Part shown: positions 42,655 through 52,621 of the stretch, piece after piece
Layout of the letters: every line of letters begins with the position of its first letter
How positions within the stretch are numbered: position 1 is the stretch's first letter
NCBI GenBank assembly: GCA_964352735.1
Contig: CAYGTC010000008.1
Span: forward strand, 1-64,000
DNA length: 64,000 bases
From: NORP309 sp964352735
Lineage (GTDB): Bacteria > Pseudomonadota > Gammaproteobacteria > Xanthomonadales > Marinicellaceae
Reading direction: 5' to 3'
Notes under the pieces: generated by a model
Told to the model about the DNA's origin: nothing
The model's input: only the letters and a program-made list of their open reading frames with translations
Databases searched by the model: none
Translations under genes and position numbers: made by a program

Positions 42655-45600
42655 ATGATTACTTCAATAATAAAATGGTCAATTACTAACCGGATATTGG
42701 TGATTTTTGCCACATTGATGTGTGTGGTTGCAGGTGTTTATTCATTAAAAAATATCCCAGTAGATGCGATTCCAGATATGTCTGATGTTCAAGTCATCAT
42801 CAAAACATCTTATGCGGGACAAGCACCTCAAGTGGTCGAGGATCAAGTTACCTATCATATTACTTCTGCTATGTTGTCAGTTCCAGGGGCGGTAACCGTT
42901 CGTGGTTATTCTTTTTTTGGTGATTCATATGTTTATGTTATTTTTGATGAATCGACAGATATTTACTGGGCCAGATCAAGGGTTTTAGAATATTTGAGCC
43001 AAGTGACTTCAATATTGCCAGCCAACGCTAAATCACAACTGGGTCCAGATGCCACAGGCGTGGGATGGATATATATGTACGCTTTAGTGGATCCAACAGG
43101 CAAGCACGATATCAGTGAACTCAGAAGCCTGCAAGATTGGTTTTTAAAATATGAACTACAAACAGTAACAGGGGTTTCTGAGGTCAGCACAATAGGTGGT
43201 ATGGTCAAACAGTACCAAGTCAAAGTAGACCCCGTCAAATTACGGGCTTTTGGCATACCATTAGCGCACATACAAATGGCCATCAAGCAAGGCAACCAAG
43301 AAATTGGCGCATCAGTGATCGAAATGTCTGAGGCAGAATATATGGTGAGTGCATCAGGCTATATAGAAAACCAACAAGATTTAGAAAATATACCACTGGG
43401 TGTCAGTAACAATGGCACACCATTGTTACTCAAAGATATTGCAGACATAGGTCTTGGTCCTCAAATGCGCAGAGGCATAGCTGAATTCAATGGTCAAGGA
43501 GAGACTGTCGGCGGTATTGTCATCATGCGCTATGGTGAAAATGCACAAAAAACCATCAAAAACATAAAAGCAAAGATTGAAACCTTACAAAAAGGCCTGC
43601 CCCAAGGTGTTGAGTTGATTACTGTTTATGATCGCAGTAGCCTGATTGAAAGGGCTGTTGATAATTTATGGCACAAACTTTTTGAAGAGTTTGGTCTGGT
43701 GATTCTTGTGTGTGCGGTTTTTTTATTTCATGTGCGATCTGCTTTGGTCATAATATTGAGTCTGCCAATAGGCATTTTAGTGGCTGTGACGATCATGTAT
43801 TTTCAGGGATTAAATGCCAATATTATGTCATTGGGTGGCATAGCTATTGCCATTGGTGCCATGATAGATGGTGCGATAGTTCTGATTGAAAACATGCACA
43901 AGCATATGGAAAAGACACCCTTAACTCAAAAAAATCGCTGGAAAATCGTGATTGATTCAGCGACAGAAGTAGGGCCAGCCTTATTTTTTAGTTTATTGAT
44001 CATTACAGTGAGCTTTTTACCCGTTTTTACGCTAGATGCCCAAGAGGGTAAGATGTTTTCGCCTTTGGCATTTACCAAGACATATGCCATGGCTGCTTCT
44101 GTATTGCTGGCCATTACATTGGTACCTGTGTTAATGGGCTATTGCATCAGAGGTAAGATTTTGCCAGAAAATAAAAACCCAGTTAACAAGTTGCTGACAT
44201 TTATTTATTTACCCATATTAAAGAAAGTACTGAATTTTCCGAAAACGACATTGCTAATAAGTGCGCTGATTCTGTTAACCGGCATACTGCCTGCAGATAA
44301 AATTGGAACAGAGTTTATTCCTCCGCTGGATGAGGGGGACTTAATGTATATGCCAACCACATATCCAGGTATCTCCATAGGCAAAGCCAGAGAATTACTA
44401 CAACAAACAGATAAATTGATCAAATCATTGCCAGAAGTTAAATCTGTATTTGGTAAAGTCGGTCGAGCAGACACGGCTACTGATCCAGCACCTTTAACAA
44501 TGATCGAGACGGTCATTCAATTTAAACCTCAAGATCAATGGAGGGCAGGGCTAACCAAAAAGGACATTATTCAAGAGCTAGATGCTTTGCTTAAAATTCC
44601 TGGGGTAACCAATGCCTGGGTAGAGCCCATAAAAACCAGAATCGACATGTTGACGACAGGAATAAAAACACCCGTTGGCATCAAAATTGCTGGTCCTGAC
44701 CTGAAAATAATAGAAAAAATTGGCAAAGACCTCGAACAAATTTTACAAGATGTGCCTGGAACAAGTTCTGTATATTCTGAGAGGGTTGTAGGTGGTCGTT
44801 ATTTGAAAATCAATATCTTGAGAGAAAAAGCAGCCAGATATCATTTGAATATTGCCGAAATTCAACAAGTTATTGCTACAGCAATAGGTGGCATGAACGT
44901 GTCACAAACTGTGGAAGGTTTAGAGAGATACCCCATTAATATTCGTTATTTTCAAGATTACAGAGATTCACCAGAACAATTGGCTTTACTGCCCATCGTC
45001 ACAGCTGATGGAATGAGTATAGCACTGGGTGATGTGGCAGATATTTACATTGAAGATGGCCCTCCTGGCATCAAAAGTGAAAATGCTCGATTGAATGGTT
45101 GGTCCTATATCGATATTGACGGTGTGGATGTGGGCAGTTATGTTCGAGAAGCACAACAAACCGTAGCAGAAAAACTCACATTGCCAACTGGCTATTCCAT
45201 CAATTGGTCTGGGCAGTATGAATACATGTTACGAGCGAAACAAAGACTAATGTATGTTGTGCCATTAACATTGGCCATTATCATTGTTTTATTGTTTTTA
45301 AGCTTCAGAAATTTTACTGAAGTCATTATTATTATGGGTACTTTGCCATTTGCATTGCTGGGAGGCATGTGGCTGATGTATGTGCTGGGGTTTAATTTTT
45401 CAGTTGCGGTTGGAGTCGGTTTTATTGCTTTGGCTGGTGTTGCGGTTGAGATTGGTGTAATTATGTTGGTATACTTGAATCAAGCCTATGATAGGTTACT
45501 TGATGGTTTGATCGATACCAAAGTTACCATAGAACAATTAAAACAGGTGATCATAGATGGTGCAGGGATGCGAATACGACCAGTAATGATGACAGCAGCC

Positions 45601-45771
45601 TCTATTATCATTGGGTTATTGCCCATATTATATGGAACTGGTACAGGTTCTGAAGTGATGAGTCGTATTGCGGCACCAATGATTGGTGGCATGATCAGTG
45701 CTGTGACACTGGCTTTGATCATCATTCCCGCATTGTTTTTTTTATGGAAAAAATCTTCGATAAGCCAATGA
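42655..45771 (+). CDS. cusA: Heavy-metal RND efflux pump, copper/silver type
   Basis: The 1038-residue inner-membrane RND transporter has 12 predicted helices in the standard 1+5 and 1+5 pattern. The intramembrane acidic helix is IAIAIGAMIDGAIVLIENMHK. Three methionine positions of the CusA metal site appear conserved, in LMYMPTTYPG, PLTMIETVIQF and RIDMLTTGIKTPVG. This supports Cu(I)/Ag(I) rather than zinc/cobalt substrates. It follows cusB by 14 bases with GGTGAG before the ATG, and ends the operon. Confidence 0.92.
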   Translation: MITSIIKWSITNRILVIFATLMCVVAGVYSLKNIPVDAIPDMSDVQVIIKTSYAGQAPQVVEDQVTYHITSAMLSVPGAVTVRGYSFFGDSYVYVIFDESTDIYWARSRVLEYLSQVTSILPANAKSQLGPDATGVGWIYMYALVDPTGKHDISELRSLQDWFLKYELQTVTGVSEVSTIGGMVKQYQVKVDPVKLRAFGIPLAHIQMAIKQGNQEIGASVIEMSEAEYMVSASGYIENQQDLENIPLGVSNNGTPLLLKDIADIGLGPQMRRGIAEFNGQGETVGGIVIMRYGENAQKTIKNIKAKIETLQKGLPQGVELITVYDRSSLIERAVDNLWHKLFEEFGLVILVCAVFLFHVRSALVIILSLPIGILVAVTIMYFQGLNANIMSLGGIAIAIGAMIDGAIVLIENMHKHMEKTPLTQKNRWKIVIDSATEVGPALFFSLLIITVSFLPVFTLDAQEGKMFSPLAFTKTYAMAASVLLAITLVPVLMGYCIRGKILPENKNPVNKLLTFIYLPILKKVLNFPKTTLLISALILLTGILPADKIGTEFIPPLDEGDLMYMPTTYPGISIGKARELLQQTDKLIKSLPEVKSVFGKVGRADTATDPAPLTMIETVIQFKPQDQWRAGLTKKDIIQELDALLKIPGVTNAWVEPIKTRIDMLTTGIKTPVGIKIAGPDLKIIEKIGKDLEQILQDVPGTSSVYSERVVGGRYLKINILREKAARYHLNIAEIQQVIATAIGGMNVSQTVEGLERYPINIRYFQDYRDSPEQLALLPIVTADGMSIALGDVADIYIEDGPPGIKSENARLNGWSYIDIDGVDVGSYVREAQQTVAEKLTLPTGYSINWSGQYEYMLRAKQRLMYVVPLTLAIIIVLLFLSFRNFTEVIIIMGTLPFALLGGMWLMYVLGFNFSVAVGVGFIALAGVAVEIGVIMLVYLNQAYDRLLDGLIDTKVTIEQLKQVIIDGAGMRIRPVMMTAASIIIGLLPILYGTGTGSEVMSRIAAPMIGGMISAVTLALIIIPALFFLWKKSSISQ

Positions 45772-45835
45772 AACAAAAAAGCTTATGAATAGAGACCTAA
45801 AATAATGGTTATCTCATTCAATATTAACGCAATTT

Positions 45836-47989
45836 TTATTCGCTTAAAGAAAGCTCTACCACTTCTTTTTTTGCAGCGACCCGGATCGTCATCAAAAGTT
45901 GTGATTCATTAACATCAGTGAGGTAGTCGATGTCTTTGTCTACCTCTCCCAGTAATTTAAAACGTTCATCATTTAGGTCATAAGACCATAATTGGTTATC
46001 CTTATTGATGGCATAAATGACATTGCCTGTCATCACGAATGTTTTGGATTTTGTGCCTTGATTGGATAATGGCTGAATAAGTTGAGATTCAACAGGTCCT
46101 GGTTGCCAAAATTGATCCAAGTGATCTTTATAAATCAATCGACCATCTTCGCTTTTAAGTGCCCATAAAATCGGTTTTTCTGAAATGACTCTGAATGTCA
46201 AATTATTTAAGTCTAATTCAACAAAGGTAAAGATTCCATTAATACGCAAAATCATTAAGGCGCTATGGTTTTCACTGTCCCACTGGAAAAGTCTGACGAC
46301 AGGATACTCCAATGGAAAAGATTGTAGATTTGAATCCAGAAATACCTGACTAAGAGTACCATTGGCATTGACTATAAGGCTTTTGCCATCTGCGGCCCAA
46401 TCGAATCCATTAATATAGGTATCCATCGGGAAATGGGTCAGTTGTTGTGGGTTATTTCCATGACTTAACCACAGTTGTTGTTCTCCTGAGCGTTCAGACC
46501 AGAAAGCGATCAAGTCACCTCCTGGCTGAAAAATGGCATGATCTTCACCAAGGTTTGAGCGTTCGAAACTTGGATAAGTCCGTGTGTGTTCTACTTGCGA
46601 GAAAAGGCTGGTTTTATCAAGTTGATCAATCGGTAATAAAACAACATCATTATCATAAGGTCCCTTTATAAAGAGCAATCTCTTACCACCTGGGTGAAAT
46701 ACAGGTTGTGACATCCTGTCAGAAAAAGGAGAGTTGAGTTTAGCGACTTTACCAACATAAGACAGTGTAAAAAGTTGTCGCCCCGTACTAAAAATAAGCT
46801 GTTCATTTAAAGGGTCAAAACTTGGATAAATGGGTCGAAATTTTGCTATTTCTTGTGGGTATTGGATCAGATGATTGGATAAAACACGGCCGTCAGGCTT
46901 GATCATTTTGAGGTAATATTGGTTATCGTCATGGATACTGGTGACTGCAATAAGATCATCCTTGACCGAATAGGTATAGTCGATTAAATTGCCTTCAGTT
47001 GGTTCGTATAAATCTGTGCTGTTGTTGTTACTTATTGAATAATTAATGATCTTCCAGCGGTTCGATTTTCTTTGTAGTAAAGCAATGGTGTTGTTGTTTA
47101 GCCAAATGGGTTTTTTTACGGTAGAGTTTTGACATTGCAGCATAATGTCTGGTTGCTGAGGAGTCTCAAGTGCTTTTTCAAAATCCAGGCTCACCAAATC
47201 GTAACAATTTTTTTGAGTGACTGGTTGATTGCATGCCTCCGTTGCTAAAAATATCAATTTCTTGCCGTCTTTAGAAAAACTGTGGCCACCATAAGCCCCC
47301 CATTCTTTGGTCAAGAGTGTTTCTTTTTGTGTAGTGATGTTTTTGGCCCATATTTTATTAACGCACAGTTTATCCAAATAACGATGAAAAACGATGTGTT
47401 GGCCGTCGGGCGTGTAAGTGCCATCAAATTCTTTGTCGTCAGTGGCGGTTAGTGAGCGCAATGTATCAAATGTCAATGGTGAGTGCTGTTGAGGCTTCAA
47501 TAATTGATAGCCAATAAAACAGCATATGATGATTCCAGCGATAATTGATACCAGTCTAAAATCAGCCCTTGAGGGTTGTGGTGTTTCTGTAAAATCATCA
47601 TCAAGGTCTATATCTGCTTCACTGAATTGATCAATTTCTACCACTTTATTTGGGCTTGTTGGATTGATCTTATCATCCCATCTCACATCACACTCAAGAC
47701 TATAGCCTTGTTTGGCATGTGTTTTGATGTAGAATTGTACTTTGCCATCATCACCCAAGGCTTTTCTTAATTGGGCAATGCTTCTTTGTAATGTGTTGGG
47801 TGACACAACGGTATCAGGCCAAACTTTATCAAGTAAATCATCATGACTCACCACTTTTCCCTGATTTTCAGCAAGATAAGTAAGAACAGCCAACGCTTTT
47901 GGAGCAATTGTTTGGGATTGCTTGTTTTGAGTGATTTGATTTCTGGATAAATCGATGAAAAACCCACCGACCCAATACTGTTTTGTCAT
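45836..47989 (-). CDS. CadC/ToxR-like membrane transcription regulator with beta-propeller sensor domain
   Basis: Residues about 5-105 are an OmpR-type winged helix (Trans_reg_C), with IAPKALAVLTYLAENQGKVVSHDDLLDKVWPD and SPNTLQRSIAQLRKALGDD. One transmembrane helix follows at about 147-166 (LVSIIAGIIICCFIGYQLL). Residues about 185-717 are periplasmic, with PD40/TolB-like propeller blades (TPDGQHIVFHRYLD, SKDGKKLIFLATEACN). It should bind DNA from the membrane and sense a periplasmic signal. It is divergent from the esterase/PD40 cluster, which makes that cluster the best guess for its target. Confidence 0.85.
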   Translation of the reverse strand: MTKQYWVGGFFIDLSRNQITQNKQSQTIAPKALAVLTYLAENQGKVVSHDDLLDKVWPDTVVSPNTLQRSIAQLRKALGDDGKVQFYIKTHAKQGYSLECDVRWDDKINPTSPNKVVEIDQFSEADIDLDDDFTETPQPSRADFRLVSIIAGIIICCFIGYQLLKPQQHSPLTFDTLRSLTATDDKEFDGTYTPDGQHIVFHRYLDKLCVNKIWAKNITTQKETLLTKEWGAYGGHSFSKDGKKLIFLATEACNQPVTQKNCYDLVSLDFEKALETPQQPDIMLQCQNSTVKKPIWLNNNTIALLQRKSNRWKIINYSISNNNSTDLYEPTEGNLIDYTYSVKDDLIAVTSIHDDNQYYLKMIKPDGRVLSNHLIQYPQEIAKFRPIYPSFDPLNEQLIFSTGRQLFTLSYVGKVAKLNSPFSDRMSQPVFHPGGKRLLFIKGPYDNDVVLLPIDQLDKTSLFSQVEHTRTYPSFERSNLGEDHAIFQPGGDLIAFWSERSGEQQLWLSHGNNPQQLTHFPMDTYINGFDWAADGKSLIVNANGTLSQVFLDSNLQSFPLEYPVVRLFQWDSENHSALMILRINGIFTFVELDLNNLTFRVISEKPILWALKSEDGRLIYKDHLDQFWQPGPVESQLIQPLSNQGTKSKTFVMTGNVIYAINKDNQLWSYDLNDERFKLLGEVDKDIDYLTDVNESQLLMTIRVAAKKEVVELSLSE

Positions 47990-48247
47990 ATAAACCCTGT
48001 TTAAGATTAAAGCTGATGCTCAAATGCGAGCCTAAACGAGATAAATCATCTGAGTGTGATTGGTCATTGTAACTAAATTTATTTTTTTAAACAATTGATT
48101 ACTAATCGATTATTTAATCATCAGCTAGAAATCAGCCAGAAGTCAGAGGAACTTCAGGTGTTTTAATTTCGATCCATTTAAGATGAATTATTAATTGATA
48201 TAAAAAATGAGCCTTAAATAAAAGGTAAAGTTATACGGAGAAAGAAA

Positions 48248-49096
48248 TTGATAAATATGAAGAAGGTTTTAATTGTTGTTTTTTTATTTTCACTGCCTTT
48301 TATAAACGTTGAAGCCGGTGAAAAAAAACCATATGAATTACCGCGAACACAGATAATACCTATCCAAGATTCTGACTCAAAAGGTCAATATGAGCTTTAT
48401 ATAAAACTGCCTGAAAAATATTCTAAAAATAATAAATCAACATACCCTGTCATTTATATTGCTGATGCTGTGTGGCATATCGAAATATTATCAGCTTCCA
48501 CTGAATTTCTGATAGAGGATGCGATTTTGGTTGGAATCTCTTGGCAGAAGGACATCGATGAAGACTTAAAAAAAGAACGAGGAGCACACGTAAGTAGATA
48601 TCGAGATTACTCAATAAAGAAACCAAACAAGCCTGATGGGCAAGCGGCTAATCATTTGGCATTTATTCGCAATGATGTGATTCAATATATAGAAAGTAAC
48701 TATCGAGCTGATCCTGATAGCCGTACTTATTTTGGCTACTCACTGAGTGGTTTATTTGGTGCTTACATACTTTTGAGACAGCCCGATACCTTTCAAAACT
48801 ACATTCTTGGTAGCCCATCGATTTGGAGCGATAATCCCTACCTTGCTAAGCTTGGAGCTAATGCCGCATTAAAACGTAAAGGCCTCAATGCCAATGTTTT
48901 CATATCTTATGGTTCTTTGGAGAAAAAGTTGAGTAAACATGTCGATGAATTTATTGCTTTACTGAAAAATAGAGAGGACGAAAGTTTATCCTTACAACAT
49001 GAAGTCATCGAGGGTAGCCATCAGACCGCTTTCCCTATGACAGGGGTACGCAGTGTCACTTGGTTATCGGATCTGATAAAAGAGAGAGATAAGTGA
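48248..49096 (+). CDS. Exported alpha/beta-hydrolase, siderophore-esterase/EsteraseD-like
   Basis: I take the TTG at 48248, because GGAG lies seven bases upstream. The ATG three codons later (48257) is the alternative. The 282-residue protein has a signal peptide ending near VEAGE, the nucleophile elbow GYSLSG (Ser165 in this numbering) and a late histidine in EGSHQTAF. Its layout matches Fes/IroE-type esterases and related peptide or acyl hydrolases. The substrate is unknown. It opens a five-gene (+) cluster, with its stop overlapping the next start. Confidence 0.78.
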   Translation: MINMKKVLIVVFLFSLPFINVEAGEKKPYELPRTQIIPIQDSDSKGQYELYIKLPEKYSKNNKSTYPVIYIADAVWHIEILSASTEFLIEDAILVGISWQKDIDEDLKKERGAHVSRYRDYSIKKPNKPDGQAANHLAFIRNDVIQYIESNYRADPDSRTYFGYSLSGLFGAYILLRQPDTFQNYILGSPSIWSDNPYLAKLGANAALKRKGLNANVFISYGSLEKKLSKHVDEFIALLKNREDESLSLQHEVIEGSHQTAFPMTGVRSVTWLSDLIKERDK

Positions 49097-49959
49097 TGAA
49101 ACCTATTTTTATTGCTTTACTATTTTCTATTCTGACGATAAGTCACAAAAGTCATAGTCAAGATAATTTTCCAGCCTTGAAAGGCCCTTACATGGGGCAA
49201 AAACCGCCGGGTATGGTTGCCGAACCTTTTGCGCCTGGCATCATATCCACTCAGGGTTGGGAACTTGAAGGTGTGTTTGCACCAGGTATGACAGAGTTTT
49301 ATTACACCACAGACGAAGGTAAAGGCACTCCGATTACAGTGATTGGTTTTCGCCAATACAACAATGTATGGAAAAAGTACCTTGAATTTAAACGCAACGG
49401 TGAAGTGACGTTCTCGCCAGATGATCAACGCATGTATATGGCAGAAGGGTATAAGAACCGTATAGGTGATGGTTGGTCCGAACGCAAAAGCCTTGGGAGC
49501 ATGTTTGATCGCAAAGACTGGGGAATCATGCGTTTATCGCCATCCGCTAAGGGCTCATATGTTTTTGATGACTATAAAAACAAAAATTCAATTCGCATAT
49601 CAACAATCAAAGAGGGTAAGCGACAAGTACCCAAAATAATGGGACCTGAAATTAATTCAGGTCAATGGACGGCTCATCCCTTTATCGCTGCAGATGAAAG
49701 TTACCTCATTTGGGACAGTGAAAGACAGGGGGGTTATGGAGCCTCTGATCTTTACATCAGCTTTAAACAATTGGATGGTTCTTGGGGCCCAGCCATCAAT
49801 ATGGGTAACAAGGTCAATTCAGAAAAAGGCGATACTTATGCAAGTGTTACCCCTGATGGTAAATATCTGCTCTTTAACAGACGCATCGATGATGAAACAG
49901 ACAATACCGATATTTACTGGATTGATGCGCAAATCATTGAAACCTTAAGGCCAAATTAA
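49096..49959 (+). CDS. Exported PD40 beta-propeller protein, paralogue 1
   Basis: I prefer the ATG at 49096, which overlaps the upstream stop as TGATG, over the GTG one codon earlier. The 287-residue product has a signal peptide and a single module of about 260 residues. The module opens KGPYMGQKPPGMVAEPFAPG and contains FSPDDQRMYMAEGY, DRKDWGIMRLSPSAKGSYVFDD, AADESYLIWDSERQGGYGASDL and VTPDGKYLLFN. These are WD40-like PD40 blades. Function is unknown. The same module recurs in the next three genes. Confidence 0.78.
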   Translation: MKPIFIALLFSILTISHKSHSQDNFPALKGPYMGQKPPGMVAEPFAPGIISTQGWELEGVFAPGMTEFYYTTDEGKGTPITVIGFRQYNNVWKKYLEFKRNGEVTFSPDDQRMYMAEGYKNRIGDGWSERKSLGSMFDRKDWGIMRLSPSAKGSYVFDDYKNKNSIRISTIKEGKRQVPKIMGPEINSGQWTAHPFIAADESYLIWDSERQGGYGASDLYISFKQLDGSWGPAINMGNKVNSEKGDTYASVTPDGKYLLFNRRIDDETDNTDIYWIDAQIIETLRPN

Positions 49960-49999
49960 TGAACAAAATACTATTGAATACAACCAGCAAGGATAAATC

Positions 50000-50881
50000 A
50001 TGAATCGTATTTATATTTTAAGCACTTTACTGTTTTCTACTCTGGCAATGAGTAGCAATCATTTAGAACAACTTCCAATTTTGCAAGGTCCTTATTTGGG
50101 GCAAAAACCACCAGGATTAATGGCTGAAGTTTTTGCACCAGGAATTGTTTCCACAGAACACTTTGAGGCATGTGCTGTTTTTGCTCCTGACATGAAAGCA
50201 TTTTATTATCTCAGTGATGACAACAAGGATAAAAAGCACAGATTGATTTCTTATCAATTTAAAGACAATCTATGGCACAAGTCGGTAGTTGGTCCCAGAG
50301 TGGGAGAACCCACTTTCTCCCCTGATGGTAAGATTATGCATTTGGGCCGGAGATATATGGAGCGTATTGGCGAAGAGTGGTCAGAAGTCAAAAGCCTTGG
50401 GCCAATGATAGACAGAAAAGACTGGGGAATTATGCGCCTGTCGGCATCCGCTCAAGGCACCTATGTTTTTGATGATGCCAATGGTGGCGATGTGATCCGC
50501 ATTTCAAAACTGATCAACGGCAAACGTCAAGAACCACAAAAAATGGGACCTGTGATCAATTCAGGTAAATGGACAGCTCATCCCTTTATCGCACCAGATG
50601 AAAGCTATTTGATTTGGGACAGCCAAAGAAAAAACGGATACGGTGAATCTGATCTTTATATCAGTTTTCGCCAGAAAGATGGTTCGTGGGGAGCAGCAAT
50701 CAATATGGGCGAAAACATCAATTCACCATATGATGATGCTTATGGCAGCATAACCCCAGATGGGAAGTACTTGTTTTTTTATAGGGACATCAGTCCCGGC
50801 AATCTGGATATTTATTGGGCTGATGCACAAATCATTGAAAAGCTAAGGCTCAAGCAATCAGCATCCATGAAACTTAAATAA
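50000..50881 (+). CDS. Exported PD40 beta-propeller protein, paralogue 2
   Basis: The 293-residue protein has a signal peptide and one copy of the module (QGPYLGQKPPGLMAEVFAPG through TPDGKYLFFYRDIS and AQIIEKLRLK). It shares long identical segments with paralogues 1 and 3, such as DRKDWGIMRLSASAQGTYVFDD. AAGGA supports the start. The close similarity of tandem neighbours points to local gene duplication. Confidence 0.78.
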   Translation: MNRIYILSTLLFSTLAMSSNHLEQLPILQGPYLGQKPPGLMAEVFAPGIVSTEHFEACAVFAPDMKAFYYLSDDNKDKKHRLISYQFKDNLWHKSVVGPRVGEPTFSPDGKIMHLGRRYMERIGEEWSEVKSLGPMIDRKDWGIMRLSASAQGTYVFDDANGGDVIRISKLINGKRQEPQKMGPVINSGKWTAHPFIAPDESYLIWDSQRKNGYGESDLYISFRQKDGSWGAAINMGENINSPYDDAYGSITPDGKYLFFYRDISPGNLDIYWADAQIIEKLRLKQSASMKLK

Positions 50882-50891
50882 GGCGTTAATT

Positions 50892-52604
50892 ATGAGATAT
50901 ATCTTACCTTTCTTTCTTTGTGTGTTGATAGCAAGCGGTCATTGTTATGGGCAGGATGATTTAACTTTGCCTCGTGGACCCTATCTTGGACAAAAGCCAC
51001 CCAGCTCAACACCTGAGGTTTTTGCTCCCGGTCTTGTATCTAAAGAACATAAGGACCTCAGTGGATTCTTCAGCCCTGATATGAAATCGTTCTATTTTAC
51101 AAGGATGGACAATAAAACTGAGCAGTGGAGGCTTGTTGTTTTTAAATCCGAGAACAATCAGTGGCGAGAATCTGTGGTGGGCCCAAGAGTAGGTCGGCCC
51201 ATCATTTCACCAGATGGAAAGACCATGCATTTGGGTAAAAAATACATGAATCGCACCGAGACAGGTTGGTCACAGGTAAAAAGCCTGGGGCCCATGTTTG
51301 ATCGAGATGACTGGGGAATTATGCGTTTGTCCGCATCCTCAAACGGTACCTATGTTTTTGACGATTATAAAGGGAACGATGTGTTACGCATATCAACGCT
51401 CAAAGATGGTATTCGCCAACAACCAAAACTGCTCGGAAAACAAATAAACACAGGAAAATTCAACGCGCATCCATTCATCGCCGCAGATGGATCTTACTTA
51501 ATCTGGGATGGTGAAAGAGACAGCGGATATGGGGATTCTGACTTGTATATCAGTTTTCGACAGCAGAATGGTTCATGGGGAGCCGCCATTAATTTGGGAG
51601 ATAAAATCAATACCAGTGTTTGGGAAGGTGGGGCATATGTGACACCCGATGAAAAATACCTTTTCTTCAATAGAGCGATAGCCCCAGAAAATGTTGATAT
51701 ATTTTGGGTGGATGCCCAGATTATAGAGCATCTCAGACTCAAACAGGGCTCAAAAGACAATGATTTATCAGTGGTAGAAAACCTCTATTTAGGACAAAAA
51801 CCACCAGGTTTGATTCCGGAAGTTTTTGCGCCAGGCATTGTTTCAATTGATGGAAGATTTGAAGGTGCTATTTCATTTTCCCCTGATTTAAAAGAAATGT
51901 ATTTTGGAGCCGATAATGAAAACGAAGAAACATCAATATATTTTTCAAAACTCAAAGAAAATAATTGGACGCCAATTAAAAAAGCAAATTTTACCCATGG
52001 TGATAAAAAAGAAGAAATGCATCCATTCGTCAGTCCTAATGGCAAAAGGATTTATTTTACAGCTTTGGACGCTAGTTTTGCTGATGAGAAAATTTGGTAC
52101 GTAAACCGTCAACAGAATGCCTGGAGTGATGCAATACAGCTTGATTCACCTCTAAATGATGATTTGGTTTTTTATCCAAATCAATCGAAAAACAGCGGAC
52201 TTTATTATTTCAATTTATCAAAAATGAAAACCTATCATGCGCCTAATAAAAGCGGTAAGTACCCTGAAGTTCAGGCAGTTGAACTTGAATTTGGTCATCA
52301 CGCATTCATTGCTCCCTCTGATGATTATTTACTGGTGACCGCTAGAAATAATGAAGATGAAAGTAGAAAAGACAACGATATTTATGTTTATTTTAAGAAG
52401 CAAGACGGAACATGGAGCAAACCAATTAACCTGGGTAATGAAATAAATTCTGATTTAGATGAAAAAGGCCCAAGCATTAGCCCAGATGGCAAATATTTGT
52501 TTTTTGGCAGAAGCGAAAGAGACATAGAGCCTGGTCTATCGAATATTTACTGGGTCAGTACAAAAATCATCACCAAGCTAAAAAACATTTACTTTAAGTC
52601 ATAA
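50892..52604 (+). CDS. Exported double-module PD40 protein, paralogue 3
   Basis: The 570 residues have a signal peptide and two modules in series. The first (about 28-290) opens RGPYLGQKPPSSTPEVFAPG and resembles paralogues 1 and 2. The second (about 295-565) opens LYLGQKPPGLIPEVFAPG but diverges afterwards, with its own blades SFSPDLKEMYFGADN, VSPNGKRIYFTALD and ISPDGKYLFFGRSE. It starts 11 bases after paralogue 2. Function is unknown, but two propellers in one chain suggest a scaffold or binding role. Confidence 0.78.
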   Translation: MRYILPFFLCVLIASGHCYGQDDLTLPRGPYLGQKPPSSTPEVFAPGLVSKEHKDLSGFFSPDMKSFYFTRMDNKTEQWRLVVFKSENNQWRESVVGPRVGRPIISPDGKTMHLGKKYMNRTETGWSQVKSLGPMFDRDDWGIMRLSASSNGTYVFDDYKGNDVLRISTLKDGIRQQPKLLGKQINTGKFNAHPFIAADGSYLIWDGERDSGYGDSDLYISFRQQNGSWGAAINLGDKINTSVWEGGAYVTPDEKYLFFNRAIAPENVDIFWVDAQIIEHLRLKQGSKDNDLSVVENLYLGQKPPGLIPEVFAPGIVSIDGRFEGAISFSPDLKEMYFGADNENEETSIYFSKLKENNWTPIKKANFTHGDKKEEMHPFVSPNGKRIYFTALDASFADEKIWYVNRQQNAWSDAIQLDSPLNDDLVFYPNQSKNSGLYYFNLSKMKTYHAPNKSGKYPEVQAVELEFGHHAFIAPSDDYLLVTARNNEDESRKDNDIYVYFKKQDGTWSKPINLGNEINSDLDEKGPSISPDGKYLFFGRSERDIEPGLSNIYWVSTKIITKLKNIYFKS

Positions 52605-52621
52605 CAATTCAAAGGGTAACT

